From Ophthalmolycus amberensis (lineage: Eukaryota; Chordata; Actinopteri; Perciformes; Zoarcidae): DNA of 64,000 bases. The stretch is from assembly GCA_024529925.1 (NCBI GenBank), contig JAFEUB010001120.1:2627001-2691000 (forward strand). The letters run 5' to 3'. The notes beneath the pieces were generated by a model, which saw nothing but the letters and a program-made list of their open reading frames with translations, did no database searches and had not been told where the DNA came from. The position numbers were made by a program, and so were the translations under genes. This document shows positions 38,003 to 49,800 of the stretch, one piece after another; position 1 is the first letter of the stretch; every line of letters begins with the position of its first letter.

Positions 38003-40299
38003 GTCATGTAGCAAAAACAGGAAAGAAAGGTAAAGAGAAGAAGATCCGTGGCATGCATGCTCATTGCTCACATACACCGGCAGGCTTTAGTGAATGCGTG
38101 TGGCAGACTGGCAGCATGTGCGTACAACTTTCTCCTTGATCCTTTTATTTAGATTTTCTCTGGCCAAAAACAGCAGCACATTCTTTTCCTGAGCATGTGC
38201 TTTCTTCTTCACAGGCTGAGCTTATACATAACAACCCAACACCAACAAGAGTCTTGAAAGAGCTTAAACAAACTCCCAAATTGTGCATCACTCAAACACG
38301 ACTCGGCCCATTTGCTCTCTCAGGTTGACGCCTTCCCAACCTGACAGAAAAACTGTATCGTTTCATATTTTTATGTTACACTACAAGACAACTGTCCGGG
38401 CACCTGAGGCATTGACAGTGTATATTCCACAGGCTGAGATAAGCTACCTACAGTCTCCATCAAGGGACCCGATCGGAGACGGAGACTCTCAGGCACCAAG
38501 GGAGTCAGCTCAGCTCTGACCTCAGGACCCCTCAGGGTAGAGCTTCCAGCCACAGACGTCTAAACCAGCTCGCAGGGATCCCATCCACCGGTATACACTT
38601 CTGTTAAACTCAACCTGTTGCATTATATGTAAAGTGATGTGTCTTATGCATCAAGACGGTGAGTTACACTGCTACGTAGACTAACTAATCCAACAGATTC
38701 GATTAAAATTCCACCACACCAAAGCATATCAGGGCCATTTGCATCCTGATTGAAAAGTGGACAAGAGAATAAAGTGACAGAAATGAATGCAACTGCAAGA
38801 GAACCACAGCGTGACTGCTATTGGCTTCATATTGTGTACAAATTTACTAACATTTTCCTAATGCTTCAGGGGGGGAAGCACTAAAGAGAAATACTTTGGA
38901 AATAAATCCATTTCACCATCTTGTAAATTCTACCTGTACACCATAAACCGTGATTTTCCAAGTCAGTATAAACAGCTTAGTCAGTGTTTGGTTTAGATGA
39001 TCCTGCAACATAAATTTGAAGCGGCAGCACAAACTAAGTCAAATCTGACATCTAGGACTAAGGAAGAGTTGCCTTCACTAAAGTGTTGCAACACTAATAC
39101 ATCACTGACTAATACTGCCATGTTTTAAATTGATGCTAGTTTGAAAATTGCTCTTGAAACATGTGACATGGTTCTGAGCAGACATGTGCTGTGTGCTTGC
39201 ATTTGTCAGAAATCAGGACTGAAATATCTGTGGAAAAATCAGGAACACAAACCTTTACTTAAAAACCCTGAATGAGCAAGTGTGTGGCCTGATCATGTGA
39301 GGCTGGGGCTAAAGTGAGAATGACAAAGAAGGCGGCATCTTTAAGTCCCTACTTGAAAATAACTTTTTGCCTCATTATGTATTGAATTTGACATTTTCTG
39401 TTACATGTGTTTCTGATTTGTATTTATTCCTGAATCACTGCTTTGCCACATGCTTCAGTTTCACTACATTATTTCCCCCTGGTCCTGTTGAATTTTTTTT
39501 GTCTTCTTCTAAAATGGCATAAATGGAGTGCCTTGCTCAATAACACATAATCAGCTTACTCTGGACGATTTCCCTCCACTTTGACTTACAACATGATGGT
39601 TTTGATTTTGTCCAAAAAACTCAACAATAACAGTGAAAATGTGAATGTCAGTCAGTTCAGGTGTGCTGCAGCAGTAACTGCCTCAGGTCACCTCTCCAGT
39701 GAACTCACGTCGGCTCCTAGCGGTTGGAGCTGGAACTGCAACAAGCTGAGGATAATACTAGAAAATCAATACTGAAACTCACTACTGTCAGACGTATTTG
39801 ACATGAAAGACGCTTTTCTTTAAACAGTCTGAACAATACGGAGTTATTCCATAGTTTATTTAAGAATACGAGAAAATAGTAAACACACACACACACATAT
39901 CTGATAGAATGTTTCTTTAGGAACATAAATTGCACCACATGAAATAATGAAAAACATTGAAATAACTAATATAAGTTGCAGATGTGCATTATGGGTCACA
40001 GTAGCTGCAACATTCTTATAATATTATCAAGCACTATGCCTGACACCATAATGGCTCTATAATAATAATGGTACATTTTTTAAAGATATTTTTACTTTGC
40101 ATGCCAGAGAGACACCTGTGGAATATCATAGGAATACAACAATAGTTTGCAGTGTGCTGATGGGAATCTCTGAGATGGAAATGCCTCTGAAGACTGATGG
40201 ATGGACGCTGTCAGAGGAAACACTGGTCCATTACAAGTCTGAGAGCAACACACTGAAGTTGGTCCCAAAACGTTTTTTCATCTCTCTCTCTGAGCTAAG

Positions 40300-40430
40300 A
40301 GGATAAGCTCGTCCCTTTTTCTCCCCTCACCGTGATTGGACGAGGCCACTTCTTAGGAATGGCATCAAACTATTTAAATAGCACTTTGTCCCCCTCGGCT
40401 TAAAAGGGAGTTTTTTAGCAGCCGATACCA
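40300..40430 (+). promoter_or_regulatory. thbs1: predicted thbs1 core promoter
   Basis: An inverted CCAAT box (TGATTGG, 40332-40338), a perfect 12-bp palindrome CTATTTAAATAG (40370-40381) and a TATA-like CTTAAAAGGG (40399-40408) precede the first predicted exon. With TATA-like TTAAAAG at 40400-40406, initiation is expected near 40430. The palindrome could be a second AT-rich initiation element or a MADS-factor-like site. Start position and factor binding are inferred from motifs alone. Confidence 0.55.
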
Positions 40431-40615
40431 GCAAGGACAAGTTTGCAATCAAGAAGAAAAAAACACGCAATATTTGATTATTTCCCTTCTTTTGTCGGTG
40501 GAACTTTTATATTTTTAAATAACTCGCCATAAATTCATTCCTGAGGATTATTGCTGGATTTTCTAAATAATTTGCAGGATTTTATCACTTCTGCTCTGCT
40601 GATTTCGTGAAGCAG
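40430..40615 (+). other. thbs1: thbs1 exon 1, non-coding 5' UTR
   Basis: Predicted first exon. It ends at a strong donor (GAAGCAG/GTGAGT, boundary 40615/40616). No ATG occurs in it, so the first AUG of the spliced RNA is the one in exon 2. The left limit is estimated from the TATA-like box. Confidence 0.6.
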
Positions 40616-40818
40616 GTGAGTGGCAAATATTCTAAGGAATGGGACTATTTCTGCAGCTGCAGTGGCATTTATTATTGATTCATGACCGACTCAATTCATT
40701 TATTTATTTTCAACCTGTTGCACACTGACTTTGTCTGACAGTGATTTTATGAATGGTACTTTTTTGAAGGTTTTTTTGTTGTTGTTATTTGTCACAGGGA
40801 GCAGGTTGGCGCTTCACA

Positions 40819-40882
40819 ATGAAGTTGACAGGAATATTTTTGCTATTGATGCTTTGGACCTGCGAGAGTGCACGAGTCGCAG
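40819..40882 (+). other. thbs1: thbs1 exon 2: start codon and signal peptide
   Basis: Exon 2 begins at 40798 after a TTTGTCACAG acceptor and has a 21-nt 5' UTR part. Its coding part gives 21 residues with a Leu-rich core (MKLTGIFLLLMLWTCESARV), a typical secretion signal. It ends at CGCAG/GTGAGT in phase 1. Confidence 0.9.
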
Positions 40883-43800
40883 GTGAGTTTGGCAGAACTG
40901 AGTGATTAAACTTGAACTTTTCAGAATATGAATTATCTTTTCAGACAGGAAGCTATCATTTATTATTATGATAGTCTGGTGTGATTTTTTTTTTTAAAGT
41001 TCGCAGTGTGTTGAAACTGAAAACAACAGACATCCAGGCCACTGCCAAACAAAGGCTGACTGCTTATTATTATTCACCCGCAGAGAGTCGAGACGACAAT
41101 AGCGTGTTTGACTTGTTTGAGCACGTCCAAGTCCGGAGGAAGAACCACGGGGTCACCCTGGTGAAAGGAGACGACCCGTACAGCCCCGCCTACAAGATCC
41201 TCAACCCGGACCTGATCCCCCCGGTCTCCGAGAGCGCCTTTCGGGACCTGATTGATTCCATCCACGCGGAGAGGGGATTCCTCCTGCTGCTCAACTTCAA
41301 GCAGTCCAAACGGACCCGGGGCAGCCTCCTGACCGTGGAGAAGCGGGACGGCTCCGGACCCGTGTTCGAGATCGTCTCCAACGGGAAGGCGAACACCTTG
41401 GACATAGTTTTCTCCACCGAGAACAAGCAGCAGGTGGTTTCCATCGAAGATGTGGATCTGGCTACTGGCCACTGGAAGAATATCACGCTGTTCGTGCAGG
41501 AGGACCGGGCGCAGCTGTACGCGGGATGCGAGGAGGTGAACACCGCCGAGCTGGATGCGCCCATCCAGAGCATCCTGACGCTGGAGACCCCAGCCACCGC
41601 GCAGCTCAGGATCGGCAAGGGAGCCGTGAGGGACAGGTTCATGGTGAGAGCACGCGCCCGTGTAGACGGGAGATTTAGTTTTAAATGAGGAAATTGGTTG
41701 TTGTTTTTTTTTTTTTTTCACCGAGGCATCACGTCTCTTTTTTAATTAATGTCGTCAGCGGAGAGTTTTTGCTCAAAACTTTGGTAAAGCGTAAAAACTA
41801 TTGTATGGCAGGGCTTGATTGTTTGATTAAGACAGATGAAAAAGAAAAGCGGTTTTATTTCCTGATGTTCCGGATGATAGCCTAAACTGAACATCAATAC
41901 TTGCAGGGGGTCCTGCAAAACGTGAGGTTTGTGTTTGGAGCATCACTGGAGGCCGTCCTCCGCAACAAAGGATGCCAAACCTGTAAGTAATCAGACATCC
42001 TGTGTTTTTACTCATCGCTCATCTGCTTCATGTACTGCCAAGTCCAAGTCCTTATCAAAGAATTGAGTACTTAATGTGCTTGCTGATTTCTACATACAAA
42101 CCCTAAATGGGAAGCTGTTACACTTATCACACAGGAATGCCACTTTACATATATCCTCAGGGTACTGTGGTCTCAATGTCTGGGCTGTGCTGACTTATTA
42201 CTTTTCAAAAGGATTTATTGCGGTGTGGGATGTGTAACATTTAATATGCTCCCTCACCAATAAGTCAACCATAACGATGAATGTACAACTATGTGGTTTG
42301 ATTTATTTACTTATCTTCTTTCAGCGACGACTGACTCCATGATCCTGGAGAACCTCAATGGCTCCTCAGCCATCAGAACAGAATACACTGGACACAAGAC
42401 TAAAGGTACTACTGACATGTGCACTGTTTTACTGGCTCATGTCTGTTGATTAGAGTCCAACCAGAGACTGACTATACTAGACTAGGAATGAGAATTTTTT
42501 ATTTATTTATTTCATTGCCAATGAATGACCTTCCTCCCTGTGCTTTTGCCCTGGTGAAGACCTGCAGATGATCTGTGGCTTCTCCTGTGAGGACCTGGTC
42601 AGCATGTTTAAGGAGCTGAAGGGCCTCGGTGTGGTGGTCAAGGAGCTGTCCAGTGAACTCCGCCAGATGGTAAGGAGGAAACCCACCAGACCGTCTGGGG
42701 GCAGAGTGCAAGAGACAGTCTGCCTGTCAGCTGCCTGTCTGCCTTTGATTGTGTTTGTTAGATGTGTCTTGTCTCTGTGTTACATTCACCTGTACAGTTG
42801 TCCAGCTAAATCATTTTAGACAGATACTTTATATTGGCCTACGGAGATGTGGTAACTCTATTGGTCAGATGTTGCGCTGTAAAATCCTATTTATTGTTAA
42901 TCAAATGGGGTTAAGGAGACTTGTAGTGCTTAGAAAACAAAGGAGCCTGTTGAGGCATAATGCATCTTGTGATGAATAGCTCTATACACTCTTCAGTGAT
43001 GGCCTGCACAAACTTAAAAACGCTAAAACCTTTAACGACATCATTATGCTCCTCTTTTACCTGTTTTTATAAGCACATGAAACAACTCTTAAGTTGAAAA
43101 ATATCTTTATTGTACAGACATATTTAAAGAGAAAGGTAGTTTTTAATCAATACACCATATCTGTGTTTTGTCTGTTTCTCCTACACCTCCCTCCCAGACG
43201 GATGACAACAACCTGATTAAGAACCGCATCGGCGTCTGCCTCCACAACGGCATCGTGCACAGGAACAGAGACGAGTGGACCGTCGATGACTGCACCGAGT
43301 GCACTTGTCAGGTGAGATCTCCAGCGTGTATATTGTCTCTTAAGTACTTAAACACGCGTGTGAGGGCGTGCACTCCATACACACAAACACACACACACAC
43401 ACTTACCACAACCCAACGGATCCGGTCAGTAATTAGTAGTGTGAAGGCCTGGCAGAAGGCCAGCAGCCTTTACTGTTGTAATGAGAGGTCTGTTGACAGA
43501 AGTTCAACTTGAGTATGGCCTACAGGGACTTGACCAGACTTTAAGTGATGCATTGTAATTAGGAACAAGACCGTGGCTCTGATATTTCGAAAGAACCGTT
43601 GAGGTGCAAAAACACTTGGCAAGGAGGAGTCCTGCATTTCATCAATACGATTTATTTCCTCATTTCCTCTTCTAAACACGAGTTGTCCCCATTTCCCCTT
43701 TTCTTCCCAGCCAGTGATCAGATCCAGGAGGGAGCACATTAGCATGCACAGTTAGAGGCCGCTGTTATCCCTGAGTAATTCACAGTGCACCCACACAGGT

Positions 43801-46800
43801 TGTGCTGGCAGGCTGGCTTTACTTGTTTGGGGCTCAGTCCAGTCCGGCTCTACAGCGAAACTGACTTCCATTATTAGGACTTTGGCCTCATTCCCACCCT
43901 CCCCTGACCCAGTGGGCAGGTGGTTGTCTGCTGGGGTCTCCATACAACTAAGACAACCAACTCCAAATAAGTGACACAGTTCTGTAGCGGGGATTTAACC
44001 CAGCACCTGGACAGAATTTGGAAGAAAATTGCAGCAACATTGGCGTGATATCGATTTATATATTTGAGGACTGTGTTTAATCATACATTTGATCTCTGTG
44101 CTTGTGCAGAACTCTGCTACTGTGTGCCGCAAGATCTACTGCCCCCTGATCCCCTGTGCTAATGCGACTGTTCCTGATGGAGAGTGCTGCCCACGCTGTG
44201 GAACACGTAAGCATTTCTGTCCAATTCATTGTTAGAATCTGCATAGCTATAAGTACACTGCAATTACGCTGATGTAAACCTTCACTGTAAGCTCCTGTAT
44301 CAATGGCACTTTAAAGCCAGAACGTATATATATATATTTCAGCCAACACGGCCCTATTCACAGAGTGAGACGTTTCTATGTCATTTGCCATAGAAACCAA
44401 AAAGCCACAAATATTTCCCTCGATGTAAAGGTTTCTATTCAAGAGAAAACATGTTAACTTTAGTGATGATTTAACAGCAATAACATCCGAGTAAGTGAAA
44501 GGGTGCTTATGTGTTTGGAACATTGGCGCTTTGTGCTCTGAAATATCTTTTGAAATGGCTGTAATTTGCCAAATTGGTTAAAGCGGGATGGAAAATGGTT
44601 GGCTGTTTAGTGAAGCCATCTTCTACATGAGGAAAAGTGACATGTTCTTCATACCTATGCAGGCTTGGCTGCAGTGCTTCCCTAAAACCTAAATAAACAG
44701 GGGGAGCTGCATTCATCCAGACCTCAGCCACTTGTTGAAGTCATTACACACCCTGGGCCGTGTTTGAGAAATCTGTTTCCTCTTTAGGAAAACATAAGCC
44801 AATGGGGCATCCCTGTGCTGAGGACAGTGGCCTTTCTGTTTCTCTAGCTTCTCTCGGTATGTTAGTCTCTACCCTCCTTCTCAACAGACGGCCTTCTATC
44901 TGTCCAAGTCCCAGCTAAATCCACACTATTAGCCCTCCGCTTTAACAGCTTTCCCTCCTCATTTAGGCTTGGGGGTGTTTGTGAGGGGGGGGGATGCTGC
45001 CTTGCCGGAATAGCTCTTTTATTGTCTGCCTCTTCCCCTCTCTCTCTCATACTCTCTCCCTCACCCTCCTGCTCAGCGAGCGACTATGCAGAAGACGGCT
45101 GGTCGCCGTGGTCTGAATGGACCCATTGTTCCGTGTCGTGTGGGCGGGGCATCCAGCAGCGCGGGCGCTCTTGCGACCGTATCAATAACAACTGCGAGGG
45201 CACCTCTGTGCAGACCCGCGACTGCTACCATCAGGAGTGCGACAAGCGATGTGAGTCAACACAACATACACTCACCCATCAACCAATACGCAAACGAGTA
45301 CGCAGACCATGTCGAGCAGCCATTCTAATCTACAGTATAAGTAGTTATCTGTGAGATAACCTAGAGTCATCATCTGTGAGTCATAATATATGATAGACTG
45401 TCACTGTGGTCCAATCGCTTTGCTTCCTGATAACTGACCTCTGACCTTTCACTCGCTGCCTTCAGTCAAGCAGGACGGCAGCTGGAGCTATTGGTCACCC
45501 TGGTCATCCTGCTCTGTCACCTGTGGTGCTGGTGTCATAACCCGTATCCGCCTCTGCAACTCCCCCACCCCTCAGCTTGGAGGCAAGGACTGTGAGGGAG
45601 AGGGCCGGCAAACCGAGAAGTGTCAGAAATCTCCGTGCCCCAGTGAGTCTCACCATCTCATATTCTTTGCTTGCATTTGTGTGTTGTACACCGCAAGTAT
45701 AGAAGTCGATCCTGTTTTCCTCTCGCCTCCCTTAGTCAATGGCAACTGGGGACCCTGGTCACCATGGGATACCTGCACTCTTTCCTGTGGAACTGGTGTC
45801 CAAACTCGTAAACGCTTGTGCAACGACCCCGCAGCGAAATACGGTGGCAAAGAGTGTGTCGGTCATGCCAAAGACACCCAGATATGCAACAAGAAAGCCT
45901 GTCCAATTGGTGAGGCATTTTAATCAATTAACAGAGCTTCTAAAATTGAATTTCGTGCTAAATGCCTTCTTTTTTTTTTACTGTGCTGTAATTGATTATA
46001 TTACTGTCGTTTTTTTGGGGCGGGGACTTTTAGTTTTAATTATCTAGTGATGTTTTTTTATATACCAAGATCCTCCTTCACAATGAGATCATTGCTGGAA
46101 AGGGATTTACGTGATTAAAAGACAATGCTACATCAGCATGACACCTTTGATGTTGCAGATGATGTCTTGGTAATGGGATAACATTGCTGTTTTCAGATGG
46201 GTGCCTGTCTAACCCTTGCTTTGCTGGAGCCAAGTGCATCAGTTTCCCTGATGGTTCCTGGAAGTGTGGAAAGTGTCCCGCTGGCTACGCTGGCAATGGT
46301 ATCAAGTGTAAAGATGTAGATGAGGTAAACAATTCCTTAGACCTTGTACTATGAATTTGTCAGGCACAAACATAGTTTAATGCCTGTTTCAACATCTACC
46401 AAGTCTTAATTATTTCAACAGTTGTTCTTTTTATCTTAAAACAGTGCAAGGAGGTCCCAGATGCTTGCTTTGTGTTCAATGGTGTGCACCGCTGTGAGAA
46501 CACCGATCCTGGCTACAACTGTCTGCCCTGCCCTCCTCGTTACTCTGGACCCCAACCGTTCGGCAGAGGTGTGGAGCAGGCTGCCGCTAAGAAACAGGCA
46601 AGTGCTGTCTTGTCTTTGTGTCAAGCAGCCAATTAGGGAACGGCAAAATGCAAAGGCTCTGGCCAAAAGAAATAGGTCATATAATATTATAATAACATGT
46701 TGACAACAGACAATAACTGCTACAACTACACTTGTGTCTCCAGGGACGTGCCAGTCTAATCACTGATCATTCAAGCTGTGCATCCCTCATTCCCTCTCCA

Positions 46801-49800
46801 GGTTTGCACGGCTCGTAATCCCTGCCTCGATGGAAGCCATGACTGCAACAAAAACGCCCGCTGTAACTACCTCGGACACTTTGCCGATCCCATGTACCGC
46901 TGCGAGTGCAGGCCAGGCTATGCTGGCAACGGTCATATCTGTGGAGAAGACACCGATCTGGATGGATGGCCCAATGCTAACTTGGTTTGTGTGGAGAACG
47001 CCACCTACCACTGCAAAAAGGTAATTCGTGGTAAAGCAGCGAGGCAGTATTATGTTCCGTAAAGCCAAGGCACTTCAGAAATCACTGTCTTAGCAGAGTA
47101 AAAGTCATATTACTTGTATGTTTGTTCTCATCTTTGACTGTCTGACTGTGTTTTCTGTTATTCAGGACAACTGTCCCAACCTCCCCAACTCTGGACAGGA
47201 AGATTACGATAAGGACGGCGTTGGAGATGCTTGTGACAGTGATGATGACAATGATGGCATTCCTGATGATCGGGTACGTAAAAGTCTCCACATATGGCCA
47301 TAGCAGTAGCATGTGTGTGTGTGTGTCCTGCGATTTTTGCATTCATCATGCTGTCTAATAACAAGGCCGGTGGAGAGGGAGAAGGGGAGGGGAGGCGGGA
47401 AAACAAATGTTTCTCTGAGGACTTAGCCAAAACCTAAAATTCCAACAGAGAAGTAAAGGAGCTGCACCGTGTGTTTGCTAATTCCAACATTAGATTTGGG
47501 ACAGAGCCTAAAAATATAGATCCTTTTGATCCTGGATTCCTCCCTCTTTGTAAAAATATATCCACTCAGGCTCAGATGGCAAATGACCAGCTTTGCACCT
47601 GAAAAGCTATCCTAAACTCTTTGTCTTGCCCTTTGTCTTTGTCTTTGTGAAACAGGACAACTGTCCATTCGTGTACAACCCCAGGCAGTATGACTACGAC
47701 CGCGATGACGTGGGTGACCGCTGTGATAACTGCCCCTACAATAGTAACCCAGACCAAACAGACACCGACAACAATGGAGAGGGAGACGCCTGCGCTGTGG
47801 ACATTGATGGAGATGGTGAGGACTGGAAAGTTTAATAGACCTCTGGAAATCCCCATCTTTATATCTGTGCTGAAGTGAGCTCATACTTTTAGTAATATTC
47901 TGTCCTCATGTAGTGGCTTTTCATATCATAATTTTCCATTAATTCCACAGGCATACTGAATGAAAAGGACAACTGCCCCTATGTGTACAATGTCGACCAA
48001 AGAGACACAGATCTGGACGGAGTGGGAGACATGTGCGATAACTGCCCGCTGGAACATAATCCTGATCAGGTGTGTGGACACACACACACACACACACACA
48101 CCGCCCTTCCCCATTTCCTTCCACCTCACCCACCAACAATAATCCACATTCATCTCCCTGCCTTTCTCTGTAGCTCAGCATATATCTGTCTTTCAATTGA
48201 GACAGAGCCTCAGTGATTAGCCCTGTGTAGCTGTCTAAGCTTTATCACGCCATGTAAAGGTGGAGTAAATCCTGTATGCAGCTCAAGGGCACATCAGTTC
48301 AATAAGGCGTGGTGGGGGTCTAGGGCTCTTTTCAATGGCCCATTGACTAATGTGAGAGAAGAGGCCCTAGGCTGCATATTACAGAGGAATGGGCTGGCCC
48401 TGGGCTGTGTGCATGCTCTGGCTGCGCACCATGGGCCTGCTCAGTCCACCTGTGCTATGCTACACTGAGAAATAGGAATGCGTTTAACAACGGGACTCAA
48501 GAAATGTAAAAAAGAAAAGGACAGGGGAAGGAGGGGCTAGTCTACAGCTACACTGATGTGGTCTTTAAAGATTGTATTGAGATTGTCAGTGAATTGCGCA
48601 ATGCAATTAAAGGCCAAAAAAGACACGTCCAGGCAGGGACACAGCAATGTAACATGCTGCGCCAAAGATTACAAAAACAGCAACAAAACAAATTCCCTCT
48701 TCAAAAGTTGTGGCAGCAGAATTAGGATTCTACACGGCGAGCCAGATCCTCACATCCCACCCTTCATCTCCTTCCTCTTGTACCTATTCTTTCTTAATGC
48801 AACAGGGTGTGTCCAGCACCGCCAAGCAGGGCTAGCATGCCTTCTCCCTTCACTACAGAAGCTGGAGGTGCAACAGAGTCTTGAAGAGAGATGTTTGATT
48901 TTCAATAGCTAAAACCTGCTGACAGATCTGAGACAAATTGAGCTTGGCTGCTTTACAAGTTGCAGAGTGATTCCCGCCTCAGGAAAAGTCCGTAATGAAA
49001 GCAGGAGAGGAGAGATGACATGACAAAGGTAGCAGGAAACACTGCAGTGAATGACAATAAACAAAGTGGAATGTAATCGCCTGTGTTAGCATTGCTAAGA
49101 CTTCATTGTCCCCTTAATCCATACAAGTCATGAGTCTGACATCAAAGCATTGCACCATTGCAGGTGGATTCAGATGACGACCGCGTGGGAGACAAGTGTG
49201 ACAGCAACCAGGACATCGATGAAGACGGACACCAGAACAACCTGGACAACTGTCCGTACATCCCGAATGCCAACCAGGCTGACCATGACAAGGATGGCAA
49301 GGGAGACGCCTGTGACCACGATGACGACAACGACGGCATCCCCGACGACAAGGACAACTGCAGACTGGCCTTCAACCCTGACCAGCTGGACGCTGATGGT
49401 GAGCACAATGGGCCATGTTTCAGCCCTAAAGGACGGTATCGAGAGATATTTGAAAAACCTTAGTTGCCAATTAATAATGAAAATGCGACGCATATTTTTC
49501 AGGTGATGGCCGTGGAGATGCTTGCAAAGACGACTTTGACCAAGACAACGTTCCTGACATCTACGACGTGTGCCCAGAGAACTTCGACATTAGTGAGACG
49601 GACTTCCGCCAGTTCCAGATGGTTCCTCTTGACCCTAAAGGCACCTCGCAGATTGATCCTAACTGGGTCGTCCGCCATCAGGGCAAAGAGCTGGTGCAGA
49701 CTGTCAACTGCGACCCTGGCATCGCTGTTGGTAAGTAAAAAGAATATGTTGTGATATTTTGTGTACAAAATTTCACCTGAAGAGCATACATAGCTCTGAA

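Larger units (their letters stand above)
13259..40300. other. long gene-free region upstream of thbs1
   Basis: About 27 kb in which I recognise no exon of a known gene on either strand. It holds the repeat fragments and microsatellites listed separately, plus a large pyrimidine block. The open frames (up to 167 codons at 33359-33862, minus) have no recognisable domain. Distal control elements for thbs1 could lie here, but nothing in the single sequence identifies them. Confidence 0.5.

Noticed and set aside
37206..38033. 275-codon Leu/Ser/Phe-rich frame that looks like a multi-pass membrane protein
   Set aside because: The frame exists only because a C/T-only strand cannot contain stop codons. 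Hydrophobicity is forced by codons such as CTC, TTC and TCC, and overlapping frames look the same.
40981..41083. Possible upstream extension of thbs1 exon 3, since the frame is open before 41084
   Set aside because: The acceptor at 41083 gives the correct phase with exon 2, and homology begins right after it. The residues before it do not match the family and the sequence is a polypyrimidine-bearing intron end.
41074..41721. 215-codon minus-strand frame opposite thbs1 exon 3
   Set aside because: Antisense shadow of a GC-rich coding exon. The plus strand matches the thrombospondin N-terminal domain throughout.
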